64,000 nucleotides of DNA from contig NAJO01000014.1 of the NCBI GenBank assembly GCA_002077065.1, positions 62,001 to 126,000 on the forward strand, given 5' to 3'. The notes beneath the pieces are model-generated. The model searched no databases. It was not told where the DNA came from and saw nothing but the letters and a program-made list of their open reading frames with translations. The stretch comes from Cryoendolithus antarcticus (lineage: Eukaryota > Ascomycota > Dothideomycetes > Cladosporiales > Cladosporiaceae). The position numbers and the translations under genes are program-made. Below are positions 52,807 through 62,996 of the stretch, piece by piece. Positions within the stretch are counted from its first letter, which is position 1; every line of letters starts with the position of its first letter.

Positions 52807-53486
52807 GACGGCGGGGAATGATGTAGAAGATTGAGCCTACCTTCACTCATATATCTTACTGGCAACATGAACTTATATGCCAACGAGAACCACAGCATGC
52901 TGGCCGCTGCACTACATGAATTTTAGGCCATGGCGTGAGGGGAAGGAGATGCTAGCGAAGTCACACCGTCGACCTGACAAGCTTCTGCTGAGCGACCATG
53001 GCGGAAGCAGTGTACTTGTGCTGCAGATCGTTGCCAATAGCGAATTCGCGATGGAACGATCTTGAACGTCCAGTGGACCGCTGTAGAGCTTCCAGAGGAA
53101 AGCAGTGTGGAGCCGTGGGTGGAGCCGATGCCCCATCATCACGTACGTCAAAGCAGTCCCTCACCCTCCGTCGAACGTCCCCTTCATCTACGACCATTAT
53201 CCTCTTCAGTCTGTTGGTGCCGCGAGTTCTTGATGGAGTGGTGTCCGGGTAGACGAAGGAGCATGCACAGCAAGAGCTATGGTCTGCTTACGTGACCATG
53301 ATTACGATGTCCCGAAGATGAGCACGATGAGGTACATCCATGTACCTAACGCGGCGTGATTCCAAACATCTCACGTGCAGTTCCTTCGATCGACATTGGG
53401 TTCCATAGTAATAGTTGTGTACAGTCTCAATTGCACTTTGATATCCTTTACCTACCTCAGTGCACATAATCAAAAGCCTCTTCGAG
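52807..53486. promoter_or_regulatory. Divergent region between GH76 and DUF427 genes
   Basis: About 680 bp between divergent starts with both promoters. Frames inside (52877–53295) are short and overlap on both strands; no gene is supported. Confidence 0.35.
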
Positions 53487-54415
53487 ATGCCTCCACCATC
53501 AGCAGCTCCAACGTAAGTAAACCTAAAGGTGTACCACACTTCATAGCACCTTACTAACTGACAAAGACTCGAAGCCCTCGCCATCAAGCTGGCCAAAGAA
53601 GGGCCGCACAAAGCTCTCCCAACGCCACGACTTGTGCAAATCCTCCACAATGGCGTCTACATCGTCCGCACGACAGGAGCTGCATTTGTCTGGGAAGTGC
53701 CCTACTACCCTCAACTATACGTCCCAGCCTCAGCACTCAAAGCCGAGGGCCTAGAAGTCAGCACTCGCGACGAGATCAAGTCCGATGACGGCAAAATCAT
53801 CGCTCACAGATTGACTCTAAAAGTCGGCTCCAAATCGACAGACGAGTGCATTCGGTGGGTCGACAACCTCTCCGGCCCGGGCAAAGCTCTAGCTGGCTTG
53901 GTAAAGATCACATTCAATGCCGTCGATCAGTGGTTCGAAGAAGCCACTCCAATCTATATCCACCCCAAGGATCCGTTCAAGCGCATCGACATCCTGCAAT
54001 CCACGCGTCAGATCAAAATCTCGGTTCAAGGCGTCACAGTGGCTGAGACGACGAACTCGATGCATTTGTACGAAACTGGACTGCCGTGTAGATACTACTT
54101 CCCACTCACGGATGTGAAGCCTGGGGTGCTGGTGAAGAGCGATTTGAAGACCGGGTGCCCTTATAAGGGCGAGGCGGAGTATTATAGTGTTGATCTGGGA
54201 AATGGGAAGGTGGCTAAGGATGTGGTTTGGTACTACACGAGACCCACCCTAGAGTGTGCGAAGATCGAGGGTGAGTCTATCGTCCAGCGCAAAGGGAACG
54301 GGCAGGTTGCAGCCGCTGACGAGACGCTACAGGGTTGGTCTGCTTCTACAACGAGAAGGTGGATATCGAGGTTGATGGGAAGAAGTTGGAGAAGGCGGCC
54401 TCGCCGTTCTCTTGA
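53487..54415 (+). CDS. DUF427-domain protein (duplicated small beta-fold)
   Basis: Exons 53487–53512, 53567–54270 and 54333–54415 (introns of 54 and 62 nt) give 270 residues. DUF427 domains are small beta folds of unknown activity, widespread in fungi and bacteria. Two copies can be seen. The first is around residues 30–110 (VQILHNGVYIVRTTGAAFVWEV, YPQLYVPASAL). The second is around 160–265 (IKISVQGVTVAETTNSMHLYETGLPCRYYFPLTDV; SVDLGNGKVAKDVVWYY; GLVCFYNEKVDIEVDGKKL). The last splice completes the second domain; unspliced reading gives an unrelated basic tail. The first coding exon is 26 nt. No catalytic motif is known for the family. Confidence 0.85.
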
Positions 54416-55267
54416 TAGCATCGTACTTCATCACGCAGCAGTACCACGTCTAGCCTCTAAATCGTGCGGCTCCACACCATGAGAGAATTCGAATGAAGCC
54501 CTACCTCGCCAGGTGCGGACATGCACGGTCTAGATGCCTAAGCAGTGGTGCACTCGTGCAGGCACGACGCTCCTCAGCAGCCGCCAACGAGCAGTAGAGT
54601 TGCGCTGAAATACCTTTCAACCAAGACACTACGCTTGCGCGTCAACGAGCCGGTCACAACCTGCGATTGCATTCGAAGCGCCGCCCGTTCAACTCAAGCG
54701 GTCGCTCGGTGGAGTCCTTTGTGTAGAAGCGCCCATGGCTCTGGCTGTGCCACCACGCCGCAGCTTGTGGTTAATGTGCTCCGTCGAGTGCTAGTCTGTC
54801 GTGCTTTCGCAGATCCAACAGGCGCAAGTGCCGTTGCTAGTTGATACGATGCCACCGTCAAGACTCGCGTGTTTCGAAGGATGAGTCAAATTATGAAGTG
54901 AGGTAAAGCATACAGACGGTGCACGGAGTGATGCATGTGAATGTTTGCCAAGTGAGTGACGAAATCCCGCGCGGCTAAACCCATTAGCGTGTGTTGGCAC
55001 GTGCGGCTCATAGTAACGCAAGGAGGCTGACCCACATTCGAATGCCATGATTATTGAGATGCCTCACCCTCTCACACTCATGCCTTCACCACATTCACGA
55101 GTTACACTCTAATCAATCACCAGATATTGTGAGCGAATCACTATCCGGAGGCTGGTCGAGTCTCCCACAGTCACTGCCATTCCCGCCGAGTCCCGTCTCG
55201 AGTCACAACAACACCGCCCCGTCTGACGCCAAGAGCGGTGGTATAAGTGCTACACGTTCATGGCGAC
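54416..55267. other. Intergenic region DUF427 – IRE1
   Basis: About 850 bp between co-oriented genes, holding the IRE1 promoter and 5' leader. The last 170 bp are CT- and CA-rich. No site consistent with a known unfolded-protein-response element is claimed. Confidence 0.35.
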
Positions 55268-58200
55268 ATGCCTCCTGGAAGACCTTCAGGACCGGCAGTG
55301 AATTTCCGACTACGAGATGTCATCATCTGGACTCTCCTCGTACCCACATTTGTGGCCGCTCTGCAGCAGCAGTCACAACATGCCTACCCCTCTCCTTCCG
55401 CCCCGCTGGACGCGGCGGCGGCCACGGCTCAACGCCGCTATGACGAGGCGGCAGACTCGCTCAACACGCGGATGAGCGAGCACCGTAGCTTCAGGGACAC
55501 GTACCCTGATAAAGCGCGAACTACCCACAGCGAGCGCGCCCTTGCGACTTTGTCTCCAGCCGAGTCTGACCCGGCTGTTCGAGCACCACCTGCGTCCAGA
55601 TCGGCAGCTACTGCTGGTCTGGGCTCGCGACATCTGGCGCGGTCTTTGCAGGATTGGCAAGTCGAGGACATCATACTCCTGGCGACCGTTGATGGAAGTA
55701 TACACGCGCGTGACCGGACCAATTTCGCCCACAGATGGCAGCTACAGTCCGATGAGCCGATGGTGGAGACGGTGTACCATCGGAATAATAGGTCAGTGGA
55801 CGAGCATGGTGTGGTGCACGAAGATCCGCTTTGGATAGTGGAGCCTAGCCAAGATGGCAGCATCTACATGTACTCCCCGGGGTCTGGAGTAAAAGGGATG
55901 CAGAGACTCGGCTTCACGGTGAAGGAGCTTGCGGATCTATCTCCATACTCCTCTGAGGGGTACCCTGCTTTTGCATACACCATGGAGAAAAAGACTGCAC
56001 TTTATACAGTGGACGCGCGAACTGGCGCTGTGTTGAAATACTTCAGCTCAAGCGGGTCAATGACCAACACCGACCAGAGCTGTAGGCGGAGCAATCCACT
56101 GGAAGTGGTAGATGGGGATGAGTGTCAGAGCGTAGGAAAGCTCATGCTTGGGAGAACCGAATACACAATCGGCGTGCAGGATGCCAACACAGGAGACCAG
56201 ATCAGCACTATCAAGTACTTCGAATGGGTCCCAAATACTCGCGACCAGGATCTCCAACGCATGTACACGAGTACCCTGGATAACAAATACGTCTACACTC
56301 GCCACGATGGCACTGTTTTCCGACCTGCCCGGGCTACTGATAACAGACCTGCCTCGCTCCATCACAAGTTCTCCTCCCCAGTGGCCAGAGTGTTCGATGT
56401 CATCCGGCCGAACGAAGAAGAGCCTCAAGACGTGCCGCTCATCGTCCTGCCACAGCCCGTGCCTCCTCGCATAGGCGATGTTCTCGACGACGATATGCCA
56501 CCGAGCGTCTTTGTCAATTGCACCGAATCAGGCAGCTGGTATGCTCTGAGCGATGATAACTACCCAGAGATCACCCACGAAGCACCTTTTGCAAGCTGCT
56601 ATGAGCGGGCAGCATTGCCGGGATTACCTCTTGCTAAGCGTGAGATGAAGCGCTTCGTTGGTGTGCATCCTCTCGAGATTTACGAGCAAGTCGCTAGTAC
56701 TCCTGCAATCGGAGCCGGAAACTATCTAGGTCTCGATGCGCCACCGCCGAGAAGGGTGGAGGCTGATTTGCTGCCACCACCGCCAGTTCAGTCACCCCGA
56801 TTCCAGCTGCCCCCCTGGTGGCTTGTCGCCACTGTGATGTTCCTTCTACTGGGAGTGTTTCCGATCTCGAGAAAGTATCCTGATGTGCTCAAAGATATGA
56901 GATTTCTCCGGAATGACAGAACCACGGTTATGGATAGATCACGGGAACCCTTGATGCAATCCATCACCACCGTTCCACAGGAGAAGCACCTAATTCGTGA
57001 TGACGAACCTGCTCAGGAAATGATATTTTCTCCTAGCGTTGTTCCGCCCCAATCGGTCGACGATGAGGACGATTTCGAGCAGGTCGATGCCGATGACGGT
57101 AGCTCCCCTCCTGCTGAAGGACTGGACGACAATGGCGCACCCAAAAAGAAGAAGGCGCATCGTGGTCGCCGCGGTGGTAAGAAGCAGAAAGAGAAAGAGG
57201 GTGGTGCCCAAGTTGTAACGCCTGCAACAGAAGTCATCAGCGTGAAAGAATCAGAAAGTCTGCAGATATCCGGCGCACTGCAGATCAACAGCCTGGTCAT
57301 TCACACTGACAAGGTCATCGGAGAGGGTGGCTGTGGGACCTCCGTCTTCGAGGGTGCTTTCGGCGGTCGTGCAGTTGCAGTCAAGCGCATGCTGTCGCGA
57401 TACTTCGAGCTAGCGTCGCAAGAAGTATCCTTCCTACAACAGAGTGACGACCACGAGAATGTCATTCGGTACTATTGCCAGGAGAAGGACAATACCTTCC
57501 TCTACATTGCTCTCGAGCTATGCCAAGCTAGTCTCTTCGAGATATGGGAGCCTGAGAAAGCAAAGACCGAGGAGAGGATGCTCCAACTCCGAAAGCTGAA
57601 ACGCGAGATCCAGTCCGATATCCCGCGTAATCTGAAGCAGCTCGCGAAGGGCGTGCAGCACCTGCACAAGCTTCGGATCATACATCGTGACATCAAGCCG
57701 CAAAACATCCTGGTTGCGTTTCCAAAGTCCAAGTACGTCGATACGGGTCCCAGAATGGTAATCTCTGATTTCGGCCTTGGTAAGAACCTGCCCGAAAACG
57801 TAAGCACTTTGATCGATCCTACGGGCAATGCTGGGACTTTGGGATGGAAAGCTCCCGAACTCATCTCGAAGACGACACGCGAAACGGACAGTAATCACAG
57901 TCAGGTCAGCGTAGGAAGTGAAAGTGGCAGTAACGGCACTGCGGGCGTCAAACGTGCAGCCGACATTTTCTCACTGGGCTGCCTATTCTTCTGGATGCTC
58001 ACAGACGGCGTACACCCTTATGAGGATGAAGATGACAACAGTTGGATGCCAATGAGAGAGCTCAACATTAAACGCGACCGCAAGCGACTCGACGTTCTAC
58101 AACGATGGTCAGACGCGTACGAACCATTGCAGCTGATAACGTCGATGCTCGAACATGCTCCCGAAAACCGACCCACCGCCTTGCAAGTCCTGAACCATCC

Positions 58201-58645
58201 TTTCTTCTGGACCGCCGAGACGCGTCTCGCATTCCTTTGTGATGTGAGTGATCACTTTGAACGTGAACCTCGTGGTACCTACGAGGACTACTATGCTGGG
58301 GACTCAATGGCTCTTCGTATCTTGCAATCTCGTGCACGCGAAGTCATCGGCAATGGCAACAACTTCCTTGCAAAGCTCGATCGCTCCTTTGTCGACACGC
58401 TCGGTAAACAAAGGAAGTACTCTGGCGATCGATTGTTGGATCTACTTCGCGCGTTGCGGAATAAGAAGAACCATTATGAGGATATGCCGGAGGATGTCAA
58501 GAAGCGCGTTGGGTCGTTGCCGGGAGGGTATCTCACGTACTGGACTAACAAGTTTCCATTGTTGCTGATGGCTTGCTACGAGGTGGTTCACGAGTGTGGC
58601 GTGGAAGGGGGGAGATTCAAGGGGTATTTCGAGGGTAATGCTTAG
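55268..58645 (+). CDS. IRE1: IRE1 unfolded-protein-response sensor kinase/endoribonuclease
   Basis: An intronless frame of 1,125 residues. Ire1 senses unfolded proteins in the ER lumen and, after oligomerisation, splices HAC1-type mRNA. An N-terminal signal/anchor (VIIWTLLVPTFVAAL) precedes the luminal domain (about 110–480: VEDIILLATVDGSIHARDR and other beta-propeller-like blades). The transmembrane span is about residues 516–535 (WWLVATVMFLLLGVFPIS). A Lys-rich linker leads to the kinase (about 677–985: VIGEGGCGTSVFEGAFGG, IIHRDIKPQNILV, VISDFGLGKNL, LGWKAPELI). The KEN RNase domain ends the protein (YAGDSMALRILQSRAREVIG… FPLLLMACYEVVHECG). All catalytic kinase residues are retained. A charged insertion splits the kinase C-lobe, typical of fungi. 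Confidence 0.97.
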   Translation: MPPGRPSGPAVNFRLRDVIIWTLLVPTFVAALQQQSQHAYPSPSAPLDAAAATAQRRYDEAADSLNTRMSEHRSFRDTYPDKARTTHSERALATLSPAESDPAVRAPPASRSAATAGLGSRHLARSLQDWQVEDIILLATVDGSIHARDRTNFAHRWQLQSDEPMVETVYHRNNRSVDEHGVVHEDPLWIVEPSQDGSIYMYSPGSGVKGMQRLGFTVKELADLSPYSSEGYPAFAYTMEKKTALYTVDARTGAVLKYFSSSGSMTNTDQSCRRSNPLEVVDGDECQSVGKLMLGRTEYTIGVQDANTGDQISTIKYFEWVPNTRDQDLQRMYTSTLDNKYVYTRHDGTVFRPARATDNRPASLHHKFSSPVARVFDVIRPNEEEPQDVPLIVLPQPVPPRIGDVLDDDMPPSVFVNCTESGSWYALSDDNYPEITHEAPFASCYERAALPGLPLAKREMKRFVGVHPLEIYEQVASTPAIGAGNYLGLDAPPPRRVEADLLPPPPVQSPRFQLPPWWLVATVMFLLLGVFPISRKYPDVLKDMRFLRNDRTTVMDRSREPLMQSITTVPQEKHLIRDDEPAQEMIFSPSVVPPQSVDDEDDFEQVDADDGSSPPAEGLDDNGAPKKKKAHRGRRGGKKQKEKEGGAQVVTPATEVISVKESESLQISGALQINSLVIHTDKVIGEGGCGTSVFEGAFGGRAVAVKRMLSRYFELASQEVSFLQQSDDHENVIRYYCQEKDNTFLYIALELCQASLFEIWEPEKAKTEERMLQLRKLKREIQSDIPRNLKQLAKGVQHLHKLRIIHRDIKPQNILVAFPKSKYVDTGPRMVISDFGLGKNLPENVSTLIDPTGNAGTLGWKAPELISKTTRETDSNHSQVSVGSESGSNGTAGVKRAADIFSLGCLFFWMLTDGVHPYEDEDDNSWMPMRELNIKRDRKRLDVLQRWSDAYEPLQLITSMLEHAPENRPTALQVLNHPFFWTAETRLAFLCDVSDHFEREPRGTYEDYYAGDSMALRILQSRAREVIGNGNNFLAKLDRSFVDTLGKQRKYSGDRLLDLLRALRNKKNHYEDMPEDVKKRVGSLPGGYLTYWTNKFPLLLMACYEVVHECGVEGGRFKGYFEGNA

Positions 58646-59603
58646 GTGCTTGTGGTAATATAAGGTGCTTCCGAGCAGAAATTGCTCTTTTGGGCGACAG
58701 TGAGAACCAAGGAGCGATTCAGCAAAGACTCGCAAATTACTCGATCGCATAAAATCTCGGTGAGCTGTCTCATTGCGTCGTTTCGTCTTTGCTGCGCATT
58801 ATGTGAGCATAGTGACCTTACAAGACTTCCGGAGAAGCGAAGGTGCACATGTAAAGGACTGTCGTTGTCTCTTAGTGGGGTGTCTCCTCGTAGCTTCTCG
58901 TTCCGGAGGCACATCGTATGAGTACATGAATCGCGCAAGGAAACAGGAGAAGGAACGGGCACTGGAGTAGGAGGAGATGTTGGACCTCACTAGAGGTTCA
59001 CGTCGTAAAGTTATATCTCGGATGCGCGTTGCGCGAGCATTAGGAGAAGTGAAGCTACCTTTAGGCAACGACTCCGTAAACCCTACCATACATGTGCTAC
59101 TACACGTGACGCGCTGGCAAGCACTAGAGCTGGCGCTGAGACTGGCGGCTAGTCCTCGGTAGGCTGTATGGCTTGGGCTGCGGCGGCGAGGCCTGTTCCG
59201 TCGCGCCCGACGTGGCCGGGCTGGCGGCAACGAAGACACCTGGGGAATGTCTTCTTGCGGCGACGGCCGCCAGAGACTTCCTTCGAGACGCTCGCAGCGA
59301 AGGCCTTTTACATCGTGGGAACATCAGGTATTGGGCGGGTTGTGAGTGGACCATTGCTAGGATGCTCAGATCGTGCTACGAGACAGTGTGGCAATCAAGC
59401 TTACTCTGATGATATGCTAGCATTAGTACATGGTGACACGTGCAACTCCCGAACCCTCAATGAGTGCCTGTCCTTCTATGCCAACTTTCTGCTTCCCGCA
59501 CGGCTGTTCGTCCATGTAGCGTGAGCTGGCAGAAGCAAGGAGCGCCCTCCAGGAAGTCGCATCCTGAGCGCGCTTCAGTATCCACGTAGTGGACTGCAGC
59601 CGG

Positions 59604-60245
59604 CTACTTAATAGCTGCTAGCGGCTTGTCTTCCCGGCCCGTGAGCATTGACGCCTGGTCACCGGTGGTGGCTGCGACATTTGCAGGCTGGCAGACAGAA
59701 TTCTGTTCGGGCGATGGTGACCTCGTCGATTTGGGAAGCGCAGACCTTGCAGATACCGGCGCTTGCGTTGACTGAGGATACCAGGAGGGTGCAGTCGGCT
59801 TCATTGCGGTCGGGTGAGACCGCATGCATAAAGTTGATACCTCACGATGTTCCTCTACTTGACCTGCGGTGGCAAGGCAGGTGTCGCTTGGCTCGTTTCC
59901 CATGCTCATCTTCTTTTTGTTTCCCAGAATATCTGAGGCGCCGGGCGAAGTCTGATTCCAGCGGACAAGACTTGCTGATAATGCCGAGCCTCCCACCCAT
60001 GATTTGTCTCTTTCCATTTGCGATGGCTCGCAGGACGGACCATGATGTCCATGACAAAATGCTACCGAGTCGGATGCGCCGTGTTGTGCTACGGTATTGG
60101 CCGTAGACCGACCCTCCGGCTCGAGTCTGTCGTTGATCTGTGGACTGATATGTGTGTGCGGCGTGTGCATCGAAGATCCATGCGTCGTATCACGCTGCCC
60201 AGATGCTTGAGCCCGTGCGATAGCAGATCTCAATGATATGGGCAC
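59604..60245 (-). CDS. Hypothetical low-complexity protein (weak)
   Basis: An open frame of 213 codons with Ser/Thr/Pro/Gln-rich composition and no domain, signal peptide or membrane span. Its length in an otherwise stop-rich region is the only support. There is no splice or promoter evidence, and an overlapping opposite-strand frame of 152 codons (59648–60106) halves the weight of the length argument. It should be read as a candidate only. Confidence 0.22.
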   Translation of the reverse strand: MPISLRSAIARAQASGQRDTTHGSSMHTPHTHISPQINDRLEPEGRSTANTVAQHGASDSVAFCHGHHGPSCEPSQMERDKSWVGGSALSASLVRWNQTSPGASDILGNKKKMSMGNEPSDTCLATAGQVEEHREVSTLCMRSHPTAMKPTAPSWYPQSTQAPVSARSALPKSTRSPSPEQNSVCQPANVAATTGDQASMLTGREDKPLAAIK

Positions 60246-61053
60246 CGCTTCATAACGCCAGAGTGGAGGCGTATGGTCCTCTCCAGGCTGCCAAGCTGGC
60301 TTTCGTATGGCCTCTGCTTACAGTAATTCGCCAATAATTCTAAGAGGTATCAGTGTGACAATCAGCGCAGGCTGTCAACATGTAGCGGGAGACACCTCCT
60401 GCTAGACCATGTGCCACGTCGCGCATCCATTGCTAATTCTTGAAACTGAATTGTCGCCAGTGGTGAATTCGCACGGTGTCTTGCTGATAGATATACGCAG
60501 CTGGCGCTGGAATGGCTGTGGCTTTGAAAATCTTCTTCAGCTCCTCATGGTAGTGAAGTAGGTTTGTATGAGGTGGCAGGGCGTGCAACTTGGCCAGGTA
60601 AATTTTCAGCATACATTCGTCGCGGAAAAGGTTGATGTGATCGTGTCCAATCTTATACTCTGTTGCCGTTGCCGAGGTAGTACGCCCTGGTGTGTTCGTA
60701 TGTTCTACGATCAATCATGCAAGGTGTGGCCAATTGCCGCGTTGGTAAGTGTTTGATGCAGACCAGAGGCGCGCATGTCGAGTAATTATGCGGCGGTCGT
60801 GCAGAAGTCTTCGTGCTCGCATAGGCGAGCACATGCGAGGAAACTTGAATGATTAAGAGGGAAAGAGCGAAGAGAAACATGACTACACAGGATGGATCCC
60901 ATGACATCGCACTGGACTTACATATGGCCTTGTTACGCAGATGATGGCATGGTAATGACTGTTTCTACCTCGTCCTTCAATGTCACCACAATGTCCGCAG
61001 ACGTCGAGGAATGTCTGTCCATGAGTTTGCGATAGGATGTGCGAGAACTGAAT

Positions 61054-61129
61054 GCAGGCTGTAAGGCAGCCTGCTCATCGAGATCATGATCTCGTTCAGC
61101 AGGACTGATCCGACCTGATCCGACCTGAT
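61054..61129. repeat. Inverted and direct repeats in gene-free DNA
   Basis: GCAGGCT and AGCCTGC form a 7-bp inverted repeat with a 7-nt loop at 61054–61074. A perfect 16-bp palindrome CGAGATCATGATCTCG follows at 61079–61094. Then come two and a half direct copies of CTGATCCGAC at 61105–61129. All are read directly from the sequence; function is unknown. Confidence 0.8.
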
Positions 61130-62350
61130 TATGTTAGTGATCTATGCGGACGAATGTGAGCAGTTCTTTGACCATTCATCATGTGCGATCTGACCCGAAG
61201 GCCAGATGAGTTCAATGGGCCAGACAGCCCCGTGAATCATCATGAACGTTCCGAGCAGATCGGCAAATCGAAGTATCTCGCGATCGTTCCATACTTCCTC
61301 CGTGCAGCCCAAAGCAGCCGCTCATTTGAATGTGGACCACTATGCTTGCCAGCCTCCCGGTCTCGCGAAAGCTATTCAAGGCCATCAAAGCTACCTGTTG
61401 CTGCACTTGAGATAGCGATACAGGACTGAAGATGATAAGATCATGCTTGACCAGAGCGATGGAAAGTGGCGCGACCCATTCTCCATCGTTCAGATAGTGG
61501 ACTACTTCCGTGCAGATTTCAAGTATTAGCTGTCCCGTGGCCTGTGTAAAAGTTCTGAGTAGCATCTCCAAGATGCATCGCGATGGTATGATCCATACAG
61601 TCGGCTACAAACCGTCCAGGAAGCCAATATTGCGTGGTCGAAGCGCTCTCGAGTTCCGAGGATTTGTCCACAAGGCCGTGGATATCATTGTAGAGAACGC
61701 AATAATGCAACAGTACTGCTCCCTGATTACTCGGGTCTGGTCCGGGCTGCGGTCATGGTGCATTTGGCAAAGCTCTCAATCATCATTCCGTTGCATTTGC
61801 GAGGTATCGTATGCTGCGACAATCGCCCACCGATGTCGGTATATGTCACTGCTGATCGTCATTCCCAGACGCGTGATGTCTCGAATTTTGACTTTTCGGA
61901 TACGCGACGAGGATCTTCAGTATTTCCCCTTTGGGCGTGAGCCAAGAATAGAAAAGGCTTAGCGGCGAGCGCAGCTCGCATCCTGCACGTCTGCTCCCAG
62001 GAGCTTGCATGCGCAGGGTGCAGATGAGATGTCACGCCGCCTGTGCCGGACAGCGGATACTCGTAGGTGTCAATTTTGACGCAGTAGAGAGTTGATCTAT
62101 CACTTGTTGAACGCCGATGTTGCGCAAACACAATACTCTGAGACGCTAACCTACGATCCAAGATTGTAATCAAGGAATCTCAGGGGATTGAAATGAGTAG
62201 CCTGATCTAGAGTCAACTATACAATAGTATGTATGTTCTTGTCAGAATTGAAGGATGCGTTTTCCAAGGTCTCCCACCCCAATTACCACGCTCGACCAAG
62301 GCGCCGTTACCGCTCAAAGCAAGAGTACAAGAGCCCGTCCCATGACCTCT

Positions 62351-62996
62351 CTACATCAACGTAGCCCTCTTGTGGACCGCGTTGCAGTTGGTCGGCACAG
62401 TGATGTTCAAGTCAGCCAACCAAGCACCGGAGTTGAACTCGCTGAAGGTCTCCTTGATCAACCACTTCTGTCCGCCGTTGTAGTTACGGACAACTTGCTG
62501 AACGGCGATACCAGTGACTTGCTGTGCGTTGCTGCCACCGGGTGCCGAGGACCTCCAGCGCATGGTGACGGTGTCGCACGAGTGCCAGACGTTGAGGATC
62601 TCGAAGGGGATGTTTGGCTGACCGCCCTGGCCGGCCTCGAACTGCGAGCGGCTGCTGAAGGTAGCGGTGCCTAGAGGAGCGTGGCCGGTCGCGCAGCCGT
62701 TGTTGATGAGCTCGTTGACGGAGTCGGAGTAGTCGACGTAGCTGGGATCGTTGTTAGTGATTGCATGGCTAGCGGAAATGTAAGGTTGACACGTACTCAG
62801 TAGTCAGGACGGAATCTGCGAGGCCGTTCGAGTAGTCGCTGATGAGGGACTTGAAGTTGTTGGCGACGGTGTTGGCGCAGTCGTCAGACAGACACTGGCC
62901 GTTGAAGTCCTTGCCGAAACCCCACCAGTGCCTTGAAGGAGTAGCAGAGACGCCGAGCGCGAGCGCCGACACGACAGCTGGGATGAATGCGTGCAT
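62351..62996 (-). CDS. Secreted NTF2-like domain protein
   Basis: Exons 62797–62996 and 62351–62741 (55-nt intron with a CACTAAC branch site) give 196 residues. A signal peptide (HAFIPAVVSALALGVSATP) precedes a compact NTF2-like fold. Landmarks are CLSDDCANTVANNFKSLI, VLTTDYVDYSDSVNELIN (restored by the splice), GTATFSSRSQFEAGQGGQ, PFEILNVWHSCDTVTMRW and IKETFSEFNSGAWLADL. Fungal members are secreted proteins of unknown role, often expressed on substrates or hosts. Two N-terminal Cys and one later Cys pair may form disulfides. A nearer acceptor (TAG, 28-nt intron) was rejected as too short and out of frame. Confidence 0.85.

Larger units (their letters stand above)
58646..62350. other. Gene-poor 3.7-kb interval
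   Basis: This is the longest stretch here without a convincing gene. Minus-strand frames at 59604–60245 (213 codons, Ser/Pro/Thr-rich, no domain) and 60653–60907 (84 codons with a hydrophobic start FLFALSLLIIQVSSHVLA and a few Cys) are possible but unsupported. Structured DNA is concentrated at 61054–61129: a 7-bp inverted repeat, a 16-bp palindrome and 10-bp direct repeats. No transposon protein, terminal repeat or RNA gene was recognised. Confidence 0.4.
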
